From: Flectonema sp. DT1601
Taxonomy: Eukaryota > Euglenozoa > Diplonemea > Diplonemida > Diplonemidae
NCBI GenBank assembly: GCA_964019425.1
Contig: OZ025789.1
Location: forward strand, 868,001-932,000
Direction: 5' to 3'
Length of the DNA stretch: 64,000 bases
Positions 40,519-49,619 of this stretch are shown here, in pieces (the first letter of the stretch is position 1; every line of letters begins with the position of its first letter). The notes below the pieces were generated by a model that worked only from the letters and a program-made list of their open reading frames with translations, had not been told where the DNA came from and ran no database searches. The translations under genes were made by a program, and so were the position numbers.

Positions 40519-42045
40519 CTATCCTCCTATGGGGGTCAGCATCGCGTTAACCTTCTCCCACGTCCCTGGAGGTAGTTCCCACTCATCGTTGTCGATGACC
40601 TTCCATTCTGAGGTTGCATTTATTTCTTGATGAGTAGTGTTGACTAACAACGATAATGGATTATTTAGATGAATGGAACTACTTGGAAGTTGTTCATTCG
40701 GAAATGTAAGCAAATCAGCTCCCATGATGACACTTCGACCTACTCCCATTGGTCGAATGTGAAATGGGAAGTGAACACAGACAACAGTTCCAATTTCAAA
40801 GGTACAAGTCATGATTTGATGACTAGTCACAAACATATAAGTCTTTTTACAGTTCTGTGGTAACACTGAATACCCTTGATTAGAACTACCTGATCCTCTC
40901 CCTTCCATACTTTTTATTATCTGCACTTCCAAAACCCTCCCCTCAGGACCGGGTGGCTTAATAACTTTTACTATCATGTTTTCAGATGTTCCGCTGTTTT
41001 TCGCAAGTTGATTATTTCGTATCGTAAGCATCTTGGTTGTTTGTAATAAGAAAGCAGATAATTGTCCAGAGCGGCTTATCGGAGCGTGAACTGTTTTAAA
41101 ACGTTTCATTATTAAGTTAAAGACTGGTGTTGATACGGAACCACCACCGTAACCAAGTCTAAATCCAGAACTTGTTATGGCGGGTGCTCTCAGCCAGCTC
41201 TCATCTCGATTTCGGGGAGGTGCGTTTCCCGGATCCTCGATGGCTTCAGAGCCTACGGAATCTACTAGCTTTCTTTGGTGAAGGGATTCTTTAGGTATTT
41301 GTAGCATCATGGTCTTCTTTTGAAAAGAAAGCCTTCCCGAATTCGGATTCCTCTCAAGCGCATCAGCAGCAAACGCAACCAGCGCTGCCTCAGCTATTTT
41401 TTGCCTTTTTAAATTCTGTTGAACTTGCTCAAAATTCCTATTTTTCTTCGGAGTCTGTGACGGACTCTCCGTTTCAATAGCTTCCACACTGCCGTGGTTT
41501 GTTTTGAAAGGCCTTCGTGTCTGTTGTTGAGGGAGATTCACATGTTTTGTTTTCTTTTTTATTTGTTGGAAAAAGTCCTCATCATCATCATCGTCATCTA
41601 TCTGGTCGAGTGCGTTCTCTACTATTGTAGTGGGAGCGTATGCGTTGTTATTTCTTCCTTTTATCCGTGACTTTAATAATTGTTTAGGAGGGGTGTGTGT
41701 TATATCAATTTCGTCAACGAATTTGGTTGGTTCCGGAGAGGAGGTATTCGCAGTTGGTTCGTCGTCTTTCCACTCAGGAAAGAACTCTAAAAAGGAGTCG
41801 TTGTCTTCTTTTCTTTCTCTACTTTGACAACCTGGTTGTGTTCCGTGTGTTGTTTGTGATAAATTGTCAAGCGTCACATTGGTACTCATCGTACCTGCAG
41901 TTTGTTGAGTCTTTTTCTGCGCTGCTCCTTCTCGATACATGCGAAGGAGTTCATCCCACGCAGTTGTTTCTTCTCCCCAACGAATTTCTTCGTCGCTGCT
42001 GTCATCGTCGTGAGGATCAGTTTTGTGTGAGAGGATTCGCAACAT
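40519..42045 (-). CDS. Unknown 508-aa protein with acidic N-terminus and folded C-terminus
   Basis: Not recognised. Residues 1-150 are low-complexity, acidic and Ser-rich (HDDDSSDEEIRWGEET; DQIDDDDDDEDFFQQI). A Gln/Lys-rich segment contains LKRQKIAEAALVAFAADAL. Residues about 270-505 look globular: FRLGYGGGSVSTPVFN, KMLTIRNNQLAKNSG, PEGRVLEVQIIKSMEGRG, TYMFVTSHQIMTCTFEIGT, VVCVHFPFHIRPMG. A beta-rich fold (possibly OB) is suggested but not shown. DNA/RNA repair or chromatin factor is a guess from the D/E-rich tail plus basic helix. Acceptor AATTCACAG about 60 nt upstream. Confidence 0.7.
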   Translation of the reverse strand: MLRILSHKTDPHDDDSSDEEIRWGEETTAWDELLRMYREGAAQKKTQQTAGTMSTNVTLDNLSQTTHGTQPGCQSRERKEDNDSFLEFFPEWKDDEPTANTSSPEPTKFVDEIDITHTPPKQLLKSRIKGRNNNAYAPTTIVENALDQIDDDDDDEDFFQQIKKKTKHVNLPQQQTRRPFKTNHGSVEAIETESPSQTPKKNRNFEQVQQNLKRQKIAEAALVAFAADALERNPNSGRLSFQKKTMMLQIPKESLHQRKLVDSVGSEAIEDPGNAPPRNRDESWLRAPAITSSGFRLGYGGGSVSTPVFNLIMKRFKTVHAPISRSGQLSAFLLQTTKMLTIRNNQLAKNSGTSENMIVKVIKPPGPEGRVLEVQIIKSMEGRGSGSSNQGYSVLPQNCKKTYMFVTSHQIMTCTFEIGTVVCVHFPFHIRPMGVGRSVIMGADLLTFPNEQLPSSSIHLNNPLSLLVNTTHQEINATSEWKVIDNDEWELPPGTWEKVNAMLTPIGG

Positions 42046-42507
42046 TGCTTTTCCCGCTTGCTAAACCAACCCTCTCAATACTATTACGGTTAACTTTATC
42101 TTGTGCTGTGAATTGAGAAAATAAAGTTAATCAATGAAGTAGTCAAAACAAAGACTTCTAGCTGTGCAATGACTACACGCTCCAGCAGTCTTAGCTAGGG
42201 GTGGATTCAGATGGCTCCTGGGTTTTTATAATAGTCGTTTTGTTTCTTGTACTTGTGTTTTTTTTTTTTTTTTTTCCTCATAACTTTTCGTAGTCCATCA
42301 AGCAAGTAGCCTGTGCAAGTGATAAGACATATAAAAAGTTTCAGGTCAGGTAGCCATCTTATGTCGTCAGCTTCTCAGTGACATCGCGTTTGGTGCTCAT
42401 CAGTTGGCGCGTACTCAAACGAACCAAATTGTTGTTGAAAGAGACACCCCGTCAGGTTTTCGTAGAAGTACCAATCACACATTCAAAACAAAAAAGAAAA
42501 TATAATT
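42046..42507. other. Intergenic, no gene seen
   Basis: Leader of the 508-aa protein gene and spacer with an 18-nt T tract near 42259-42276. Confidence 0.5.
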
Positions 42508-43985
42508 TTATTTCTTCTCATCAATCATAGACCTATAGAATGTGTCATACTCTGTTGCCGCAAGAATCCATGTCAGGATGCCAGTCTCTCCCGCATCTTC
42601 CTTTTTCTTGCATTCATCGAAAAAGTCTTCGTTAGATACGCCCTTTGATTTTAAAAAAGATTCCATCTCGCTTTCCATGATTTCTTTGAACTCGTTGTAC
42701 AGGTCCATAAGTTCAGGCTGTTGTTGTTGTTTTTATGTTGAATTTAAAAATGACTTAGTAACACATTTATTAAAACAGTAAATGACAACGTACCGTAGAT
42801 TCCGGAATTGACCCATCGTCTTTGAGGTCTGGGAACTTTTCACAATGGGTTCTGTTTTTGATTTGTTTTTGTTTCATGAAGTTCGTCAAAGTTTAAAATA
42901 AGTTTAGTTTAGTTAGCAAAATACAAACTGATGACTACGAGGGGTCTGGGTAGCCCGCATCAGTAAGGACCCAATCGCGAAGATTGTAGTTTCATAGTAT
43001 TGGCTGGAAGTGATCGACTTCCAGCCTCCACCTTGCCCAGAGGCTAACAGGTTGTAAACAACTAAAGAAAATAAAAGAGAAATGATCTGGGAGTGGGGGG
43101 AAGGTGAAAAAAAATAGAAAATCTTCTTTCTTTAATATACATCTTTCTTTATAATACGACCACATGTGCCATATGCCCACACTCCACGAAAGAAAATAGA
43201 AAACCCCGGAACAGTACATTTATGGGTCATTTCGCGGTGTGTTTCTGGTGACCCTGGGTCTGGACGCAAACAGGAAGCTCCTACCATTGGGGTTCACAAT
43301 TTCCGCGTCGGAGGACTTGCAGTCGTGGACACTCCACAACAGAAAGATACTGGCTGTGTATGGTTATCGACTATCTCGATTTACACTGTTCTCCGACAGG
43401 CAGAAGGGACTGGAGTCCGACACGTCGTTGGACGACACCATTCGCCACCACGCTATTTGTATTAACCACCTGGTTAAGAATGTTGCTGTGGAGACTAGCC
43501 TGACGAAGCAAGAAGCCACAAAAACAGTGTGGGAACTGGCGAAGGCGGACAGCACGAAGGTGGTGGAGGTGCTGAAGGATGTTAAGCAGCAACACGGGAA
43601 GAAGGCCCATCAGTACCTCAAGAACACCGATATGAAGCGATGGGCAGATGCTTACTGGCCAGATGATGTTGCGAGGTGTGATACCTACACCAGCAACGCC
43701 GTGATCGTTCACCCCCAGTTGTCCAAAGCGTTATAAGTGTACTGTGGGCTTACCGAAAAGCTTTAGAAATGTACCACAAAAGATTTGGGCAGCACATAGC
43801 CATATCACTCAGCAAGAAATAAAAACCAAAAGGATCAGGTAAGATGACAGTCAGTTTAAGGTCATAACTGCGCCGGACCAAATAAAATAAATAAAAAATA
43901 CATACGATACGAATTTCTCTAATTTATCACCCAAATCATCGTTCTCCATCCACCAGTCCATCATATCTTCTGTTATTGCTTCCAT
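42508..43985 (-). CDS. BART-domain protein (CFAP36/ARL2BP-like), 3 exons, giant first intron
   Basis: Exons 43906-43985, 42794-42851 and 42508-42717; introns 42852-43905 (1,054 nt) and 42718-42793 (76 nt). All phases agree and give 115 residues: MEAITEDMMDWWMENDD, then KFVSTHCEKFPDLKDDG, LMDLYNEFKEIMESEM, FLKSKGVSNEDFFDECKK and ATEYDTFYRSMIDEK. This matches the BART fold of CFAP36 and ARL2BP, which bind ARL2/ARL3 GTPases; ciliary proteins of this type fit a flagellate. Intron 1 is about 14 times longer than any other small intron here because it holds the 119-bp repeat and a transposase fossil. Donor GTATGT and acceptor AAAAACAG are normal. Leader acceptor CTTTCCAG is 12 nt before the ATG. 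Confidence 0.87.
42907..43025. repeat. Dispersed structured 119-bp repeat, copy 2 (in intron)
   Basis: Same sequence as 28143-28261 except for three substitutions. Here the terminal hairpin is perfect (GCTGGAAGT/ACTTCCAGC, loop GATCG). It lies in intron 1 of the BART gene, about 170 bp left of the transposase fossil, on the opposite strand sense to the host gene. Confidence 0.85.
43200..43736 (+). mobile_element. Mutator-like (MULE) transposase fragment in an intron
   Basis: The only plus-strand coding relic in the window. The frame is open from 43200 to the stop at 43736. It aligns with the MULE transposase core: YIYGSFRGVFLVTLGLDANR followed by PLGFTISASED, then FSDRQKGL, ICINHLVKNV, and WADAYWPDDVARCDTYTSNA. 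The two N-terminal catalytic-type aspartates (LGLD and FSD) are visible. The N-terminal and C-terminal thirds of a normal transposase (over 500 aa) are absent, and no terminal inverted repeats or target duplication were found. Truncated, therefore a dead DNA transposon copy. Its composition is GC-richer than the intron around it. Confidence 0.85.
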
Positions 43986-46900
43986 GTTATGCTTTACCTG
44001 GAAAGTGTTGTGTTTTTGGTAATAAGAAGCTTGCCTTGTAACAGTAGATGAATGTGATGATGGCTGTCAGAAAGAAGATACACTTGTAATCAATAATAGA
44101 AACACAAACTAATAGAATGTTAAATTATAAAAAGTAAAAAAAGCTTGAGAGGAAACACGTCTACTAAAAACAACATTTTTTTTTTTTTTTTTTTGAAGGT
44201 ACTTGGCTACCCTCATTTTTTTTTTGTTAAAGTTGTTTTCATTTGTTTTCTTTTTTTCTTTACCTTTCTTATTTTTTTTTCCTTTTTTTTTTTTTTTTTT
44301 TTTTTTTCCCTCCCTTCTTACCTCATATTGCCAATCAGTTCCCATTTTTTTTTTTTTTTTTTCAATATTTCCATTTACTCACCCAAAGCTTCCTTTGCAG
44401 TTATACAGTACTCATCATGTTATATTTATTTACTTATTTATCAAAGTCAAGGAAGCCAATCACCAGACTAAGGTTGATTTACTGACGAGATGAGACGTAG
44501 ACGAATCCGAAGCAAATGACTACCCACACCAATTGCATGCACAAAAGCAAACAATATCGGTGACGAAGATAATTAGGGTAAGAATTCACCCCTAAACACG
44601 TAGTTGTTAAGACTCGAAAAACACTGACCTTTTGACAGGCTGTTTTCTTTTATCCTTTTTACTGCATAAAAGTAGAGTGCCTGTTCGGCTTGTTAAGTGT
44701 TGTACGTACAAAAAAAACAAAAAAAAATTATTTTTTTTGAAATATGAAATGAAAGGCAAATGAGTTGCAAATCTGAAAAAGCAAACACAGGGAAGGCTAT
44801 GCGTAAGCAGGATGGTCGTATGCGTTCGCGCAACAAACATCTGCTACACAAATTCCATAAATGAAATATTACCTCCCGACAAGGAAAAAAAAAAAAGTTT
44901 TTTTTTTGAGGGAAAAAAAAATAAGGGGGGAGAAGAAGAAAAGAAAGAAAAAAAAGAAAATAACATCTTTTTTTTTTAAAGAAAATAACAGAGAGAGAGA
45001 GAGATGAAATAACAAAGGGGAAAAGGGGAGAAGAAAGAAAAAAAAACCATACAAAGGGAAAATGGGGTAATGAATGGAAAATAATGTAGCAAGCACTCCG
45101 CGGTTGCGTAGTACCATACTGTAGAATTAAAAATGAAGTGGCCTACTATTTTAGAAAGGAGGACTAACAGAAGCACGCAAGGTGTATTCCCACCACTCCA
45201 CGGAGTTTCTACTTCCATTCTGGTAGCAATCTAGAATACACGCAGTATTGGAGAACTATAAAACGAAATGTTGAACAGCAACAGGTGTCACATGAAAAAA
45301 AAGGGAGTGGGAAAAAAAATAATCCTCCCCCTCCTTTTCAGTCACCACATTTTCAACAACGCGAGAGGAAGTGAGTTTAGGAGGTTTAGACTACAACAAA
45401 AAGAAAAACAGGTGGTACTGGGGAAATCAATCATACACAGCGTTCAACAGCAGGGGATTGAGAAAGGAAACAGTACTCTAATTCCTGTGTACACACGATT
45501 TAACGAAATTACGAACGTGTGATCTCAACCGATATAAATAACTTTTTTAGAATCGAAACGTTTATCGACAATCCTATCAACAAGAATATCAGTAATTTGT
45601 GAAGTTTTCAATCGTGGGAAAAAAAAGAGAACAGTGTACGGAACCTTTTCTATATACATGTCAACAAGACGAAAGGAAGGAGGGGGAAAGGTTTTTGGGA
45701 TGAACAAATAATATTTAAAAAAAAAAAAAAGAAAAAAAAATAATAACAATATAAAAAAAAATAGAAGTCGATCTTCGTCTCATTATGAGAAAGCGTGTAT
45801 CTATTTTTTGGGAAAAATATTTTTTTCTACCTTATTTTTTTTTTTTTTTTTTTCTCCACTTCTCTTCCAGTTGAGAACTTTCGCTGCTTTGACGACGTTC
45901 AACAGACGAAGAAATCAAAATAAAATAAAAAAAAAAGAGGAAAAATTTATTTAAAAAAAAAAAGAAGCAAAAAAAGTCAGCTTGTGTTTGATACACTATA
46001 TCGCTGCTTTTTTTTTTTTTTTTTTTTTGAATTTTTTGATGCCAACCAACAGTATTCGTTTCGATATATATGTAGTAATAATCCATCCTTCTATTGCCCC
46101 TCTTGACACGTTTTTTTTTTTTTTTTAAATTTAATTTTACTTTATTCATGTTCAATACTCGCTTGTAGTCTTGCGATTTTTCATTTTTTTTTTGGTGTTT
46201 TTTTTGTCAAAATCCAGTTTGCATGCAATAAAGAAGAAAATAAATTATATATAAAAAAAAAGAAGAAGAAGAAGAAAAAAAAAAAAACGAATATGCGATT
46301 ATGATATTCGTTTCATTTCTTCAGTTGATTGCGTTTCCTTACTACTACAGGTTAATAGAGAACTAACGTCATGTTAAAAGTTCTACTTGGATCGTAAAGC
46401 ATGACAGAGGAACAGTCGGCGGAGGAATCTTTGAATGAAATTGGAATAAGGGAAAAAAAAAAAAAAAAAGAGAATAAAAAATAAAAGCAATAACAGTAAG
46501 AAAAAATATAAAAAAATAAGAAAAATACAATATTATTAGGGAGGATCACCGTAAGGCGAGCCGTCCGGGTTGGGAAAAAGGAGACAAAAGTGAACTACAG
46601 AACTGCCTTGTATTTCTGTATTTATTACGTAATAATTTGATTTTTTTTTTTTGATTTTTTTTTTTTAAAAAAAACTTGTTTTTTCTCTCCATTCTTAATT
46701 TTTTTTTTTCTTTTTTGCAAACAGCCACCTCTGCTGTGAATATCGAGAACGTGTCCTCGTCTTCACAGCTGAATCAGAAAGGAAGTAGACATTGTAGAAG
46801 CAAATTGAAGGGGAAAAAAAATAAACAGAAAAAGGCGGGAAAAAACGAGAAAAAAAATTGGCTGGGGAAAAAAGATTAAATAAAGAGCTAATGACCAACA

Positions 46901-48012
46901 TACCTCAGAAGAGGTTTCGCTGGGTTTTTTTTTTTTGTTTTTTTCTTTTTGTTTTTTTTTTATTATTATTATTTTTTTTTTTTTTAGCTTTTTAAGACAA
47001 AGGCATAAGAGAAATTTAATTCAAGTATTCCGGCTCTTTTTTTTTTTTTTTTTTTTTTCATTTTGTGTCTCCATATAAGAACATTGAACAACGCCGGTAA
47101 GCGCTATCAACAAGGGGATTGTGAGGTTCAGACTGATATTTAACAACTACGGATGTCTTTGGAATGGGGGGAAAAAAAAAAAAAAAAAAAAAATAGCTAC
47201 AACAATAGATTCCTAATGATAAGCAAAAAAATGCTCCCTCCTACGACAACCTTTTTTTTTTTTTTTTTTTTTTTTTGCAAACAAAGATGCATGTGGCGCG
47301 ACTGCATTTCATCAAAAAAGAGCGCTGTGACGCATAATGTTGAAGCCCGAAGGAGCTTCCCATTGCCAGTACACGCTACGTCGCACATGGGTACACAACC
47401 CAACACACGTCTTGAATGATTATAAAAACGGTGTCAAAAAAAAGAACATCTACTTAGTCATTGGAAAAAATTGGGGGAAAATAAAAAAATAAATGAAAAA
47501 CCATTAGCAGTAACCATGCATTATCTACCTGAATGCAGAAGCTTTCCACTCATTTGATTTTTTCATTTTAAGAAAAAGATTTAACAACAGGGATTGGGAA
47601 TTGGAAGTGGGTATCGAGATGTAATTCCCAGTTACGCAGTTCTTCTTTACAAGAATAGCTGATGAGAAAAAAAGTGTCTCAAAAAGAGGCACTACTAGGG
47701 GAAACGACAACCTTCTTCTAAAAGAAAGTATAAATAAAGCAATTATGATGTAATAAGGGAGGGGAAATCTCTTTTTTTTTTTTTTTTTTTTTTAGTTTTT
47801 TTTGTAGTAATCTCTATAGGAATTCCGCTAGTAAGCAACCCACCTAGAGGCAGGGGGTCTTTTATTTTTTTAATTATAATTTTAAGAATCGCTGCCGCCA
47901 AGATGGCTAGCAACACTAACAGAATATTAAACTGATCAAGCAACAGAAAACGATGCCCAGAGCTGAAATAAATTCATCACCTTTGAAGTTATCCAAACGT
48001 GAGAGAAAATAT
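43986..48012. other. 4-kb gene desert rich in homopolymer tracts
   Basis: After the BART gene leader, no gene was found. A and T tracts of 12-25 nt recur about every 150-250 bp on both strands (for example about 44280-44307, 44342-44362, 45838-45853, 46010-46028, 47038-47058, 47166-47192, 47251-47276 and 47772-47793). There is a short GA repeat at 44990-45003. Open frames are poly-Phe/Lys artefacts. No TE protein, tRNA or rRNA was recognised. Confidence 0.6.
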
Positions 48013-49189
48013 TTATCGAGGCATAGGTGTGCAAGAACGTTGGCAAACCGCCCCAGACTTTGGACAAACACGTCTCAAATGACGCGGAGATAGAGGTGGA
48101 GCACGTGGAAGGATATCGTTCAAGAACAGTCCCTCACGTCTTGAAACAGCCTGAATCACATTGTGGTGGTATTGAGCTCTGCAAGCCTGCTCATACGGAT
48201 CGATGTTGTAAGACATTGACTGTCTGCCTTCAAGAAACATTCTCAGCATAGAAATATTTTTTATAACAGTCTGATAATCGCCCTGCTGCATATCTCTATC
48301 AGATGCTTCTTTAATGTGAACCCATCTGGCTCTCAATGTACTCAGTCTGCTTCTAACAACATCCTTGTGCAATTCTGGTCTTTCCAACACATCTTTTGGG
48401 TTGGCATGGAAACCAGCGTCTCTATAAATATAGTTTTGTCTGAATCTCCTGACCGGTCTTGGTTCCGATCTCAGAACTTCCATATCAGTCAAGTGGTCCG
48501 CTTGATCTTTTAAGTGTTGCTTTTCCTTTCGGTATCCCTCACCAACAAGTACCTTAATTCTGTTAAGGATTTGAATTATTTTTTTTTTTGGAATTGAAAA
48601 TAAAATTGTGATTAAAAACTATAAAACATTACATACCTTACCATGCTGTCCTGTCTGCCCCACGCTGTGGAATGTCTGAAGTTCTCAATGTATGCTTCAC
48701 GTTGCTGTTATTGTTTGTTTATTATTACCGAAAGTGATGACAATATGTCACAACAAGCAGTTAGGATAAAAAAGAACATACGGCAGCTTTTTCATGTCTA
48801 ATTTGCATTTCTTGACTCTCAAGTTGTTCAACGGAGAGACGATGACCAGCGTAGCGAGAGTAAGGTCGGCATGGCTCTGATGGCTCAGACAAAGTGTCTT
48901 GAGACTGTTCACTTGGGTCCTCATCGTTTAAGAATTGATCACTGCTTTGAGAATCTGGAGAGTCGTCTATCTGATAATCATCCTCATAATCGATATCATC
49001 ATCGATTGATAAGGCTTCAAGATCATCAGTAATTCTGTTAACTTCATCTTCATCTGAGTTTATTGAATCACAGCCGCTCTCATCAAATAAACGACCAATT
49101 CCGTGCAACGTCGGAGAGACCTCCTCTCCCTGTTGTTCTACTTCTCCCTTCTCAATCTTCTCCAAAACTAATGACTTATGAATTGACAT
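48013..49189 (-). CDS. Unknown acidic-then-basic protein, 340 aa, 3 exons
   Basis: Exons 48782-49189, 48637-48704 and 48013-48559; introns of 77 nt each (donors GTATGT; acceptors AATAACAG and CTTAACAG). The joins are phase-consistent. Residues 1-110 are very acidic (DDIDYEDDYQIDD; QSSDQFLNDEDPSEQSQ) and likely disordered. From residue 115 the protein is conserved-looking and helical: YAGHRLSVEQLE, AYIENFRHSTAWGRQDSMV, VLVGEGYRKEKQHLKDQ, FRQNYIYRDAGFHANPKDV, ARWVHIKEASDRDMQQGDY. Family not recognised. Acceptor TCGTAATTATTAG lies 5 nt before the ATG. An upstream in-frame GTG is not used as the start. Confidence 0.8.
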
Positions 49190-49619
49190 CTTTCTAATAA
49201 TTACGAAGATTACGAGTAATAAGAATTGAAAGGTGACGAAGACGTCCACTTTTTGTGTTGAAGAGTTGGAAGGGGTGGGGAAGAGGGGTCTGGTTATGAA
49301 ATAATAATTTTAAAAACAAACACTAAACACTTCACTACAAAAGCTGCCTCCAGTAGCAACACCTGCTGTAAGAGAATAAAGATAACAACACATCCACAAT
49401 GATACACACAATTATTAAACCAGAAGGTATGAGAGATGGCAACTGCTAACAGAAGGTATGAGAGATGGCAACTGCTAACAGAAGGTATGAGAGATGGCAA
49501 CTGCTAACAGAAGGTATGAGAGATGGCAACTGCTAACAGAAGGTATAAAAATATGAGAGATGAGTAGGTCAACAGGTAACCTAACAATGAGAGATTGTTT
49601 AAAAACACAAGATCACCAT
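49190..49619. other. Intergenic holding the minisatellite
   Basis: 3' region of MSH4 and leader of the 340-aa gene. Apart from the 29-bp tandem array nothing was seen. Confidence 0.6.
49422..49546. repeat. 29-bp minisatellite, 4.3 copies
   Basis: Unit AGAAGGTATGAGAGATGGC plus AACTGCTAAC, perfect copies at 49422-49450, 49451-49479, 49480-49508 and 49509-49537, then a 9-bp partial and a degenerate half copy to about 49565. It lies between the MSH4 stop and the leader of the next gene. Units are contiguous without spacers, so it is not CRISPR. Confidence 0.95.

Noticed and set aside
49422-49546. CRISPR-like array
   Set aside because: Units are directly adjacent with no spacers, in a eukaryotic intergenic region; it is a minisatellite.
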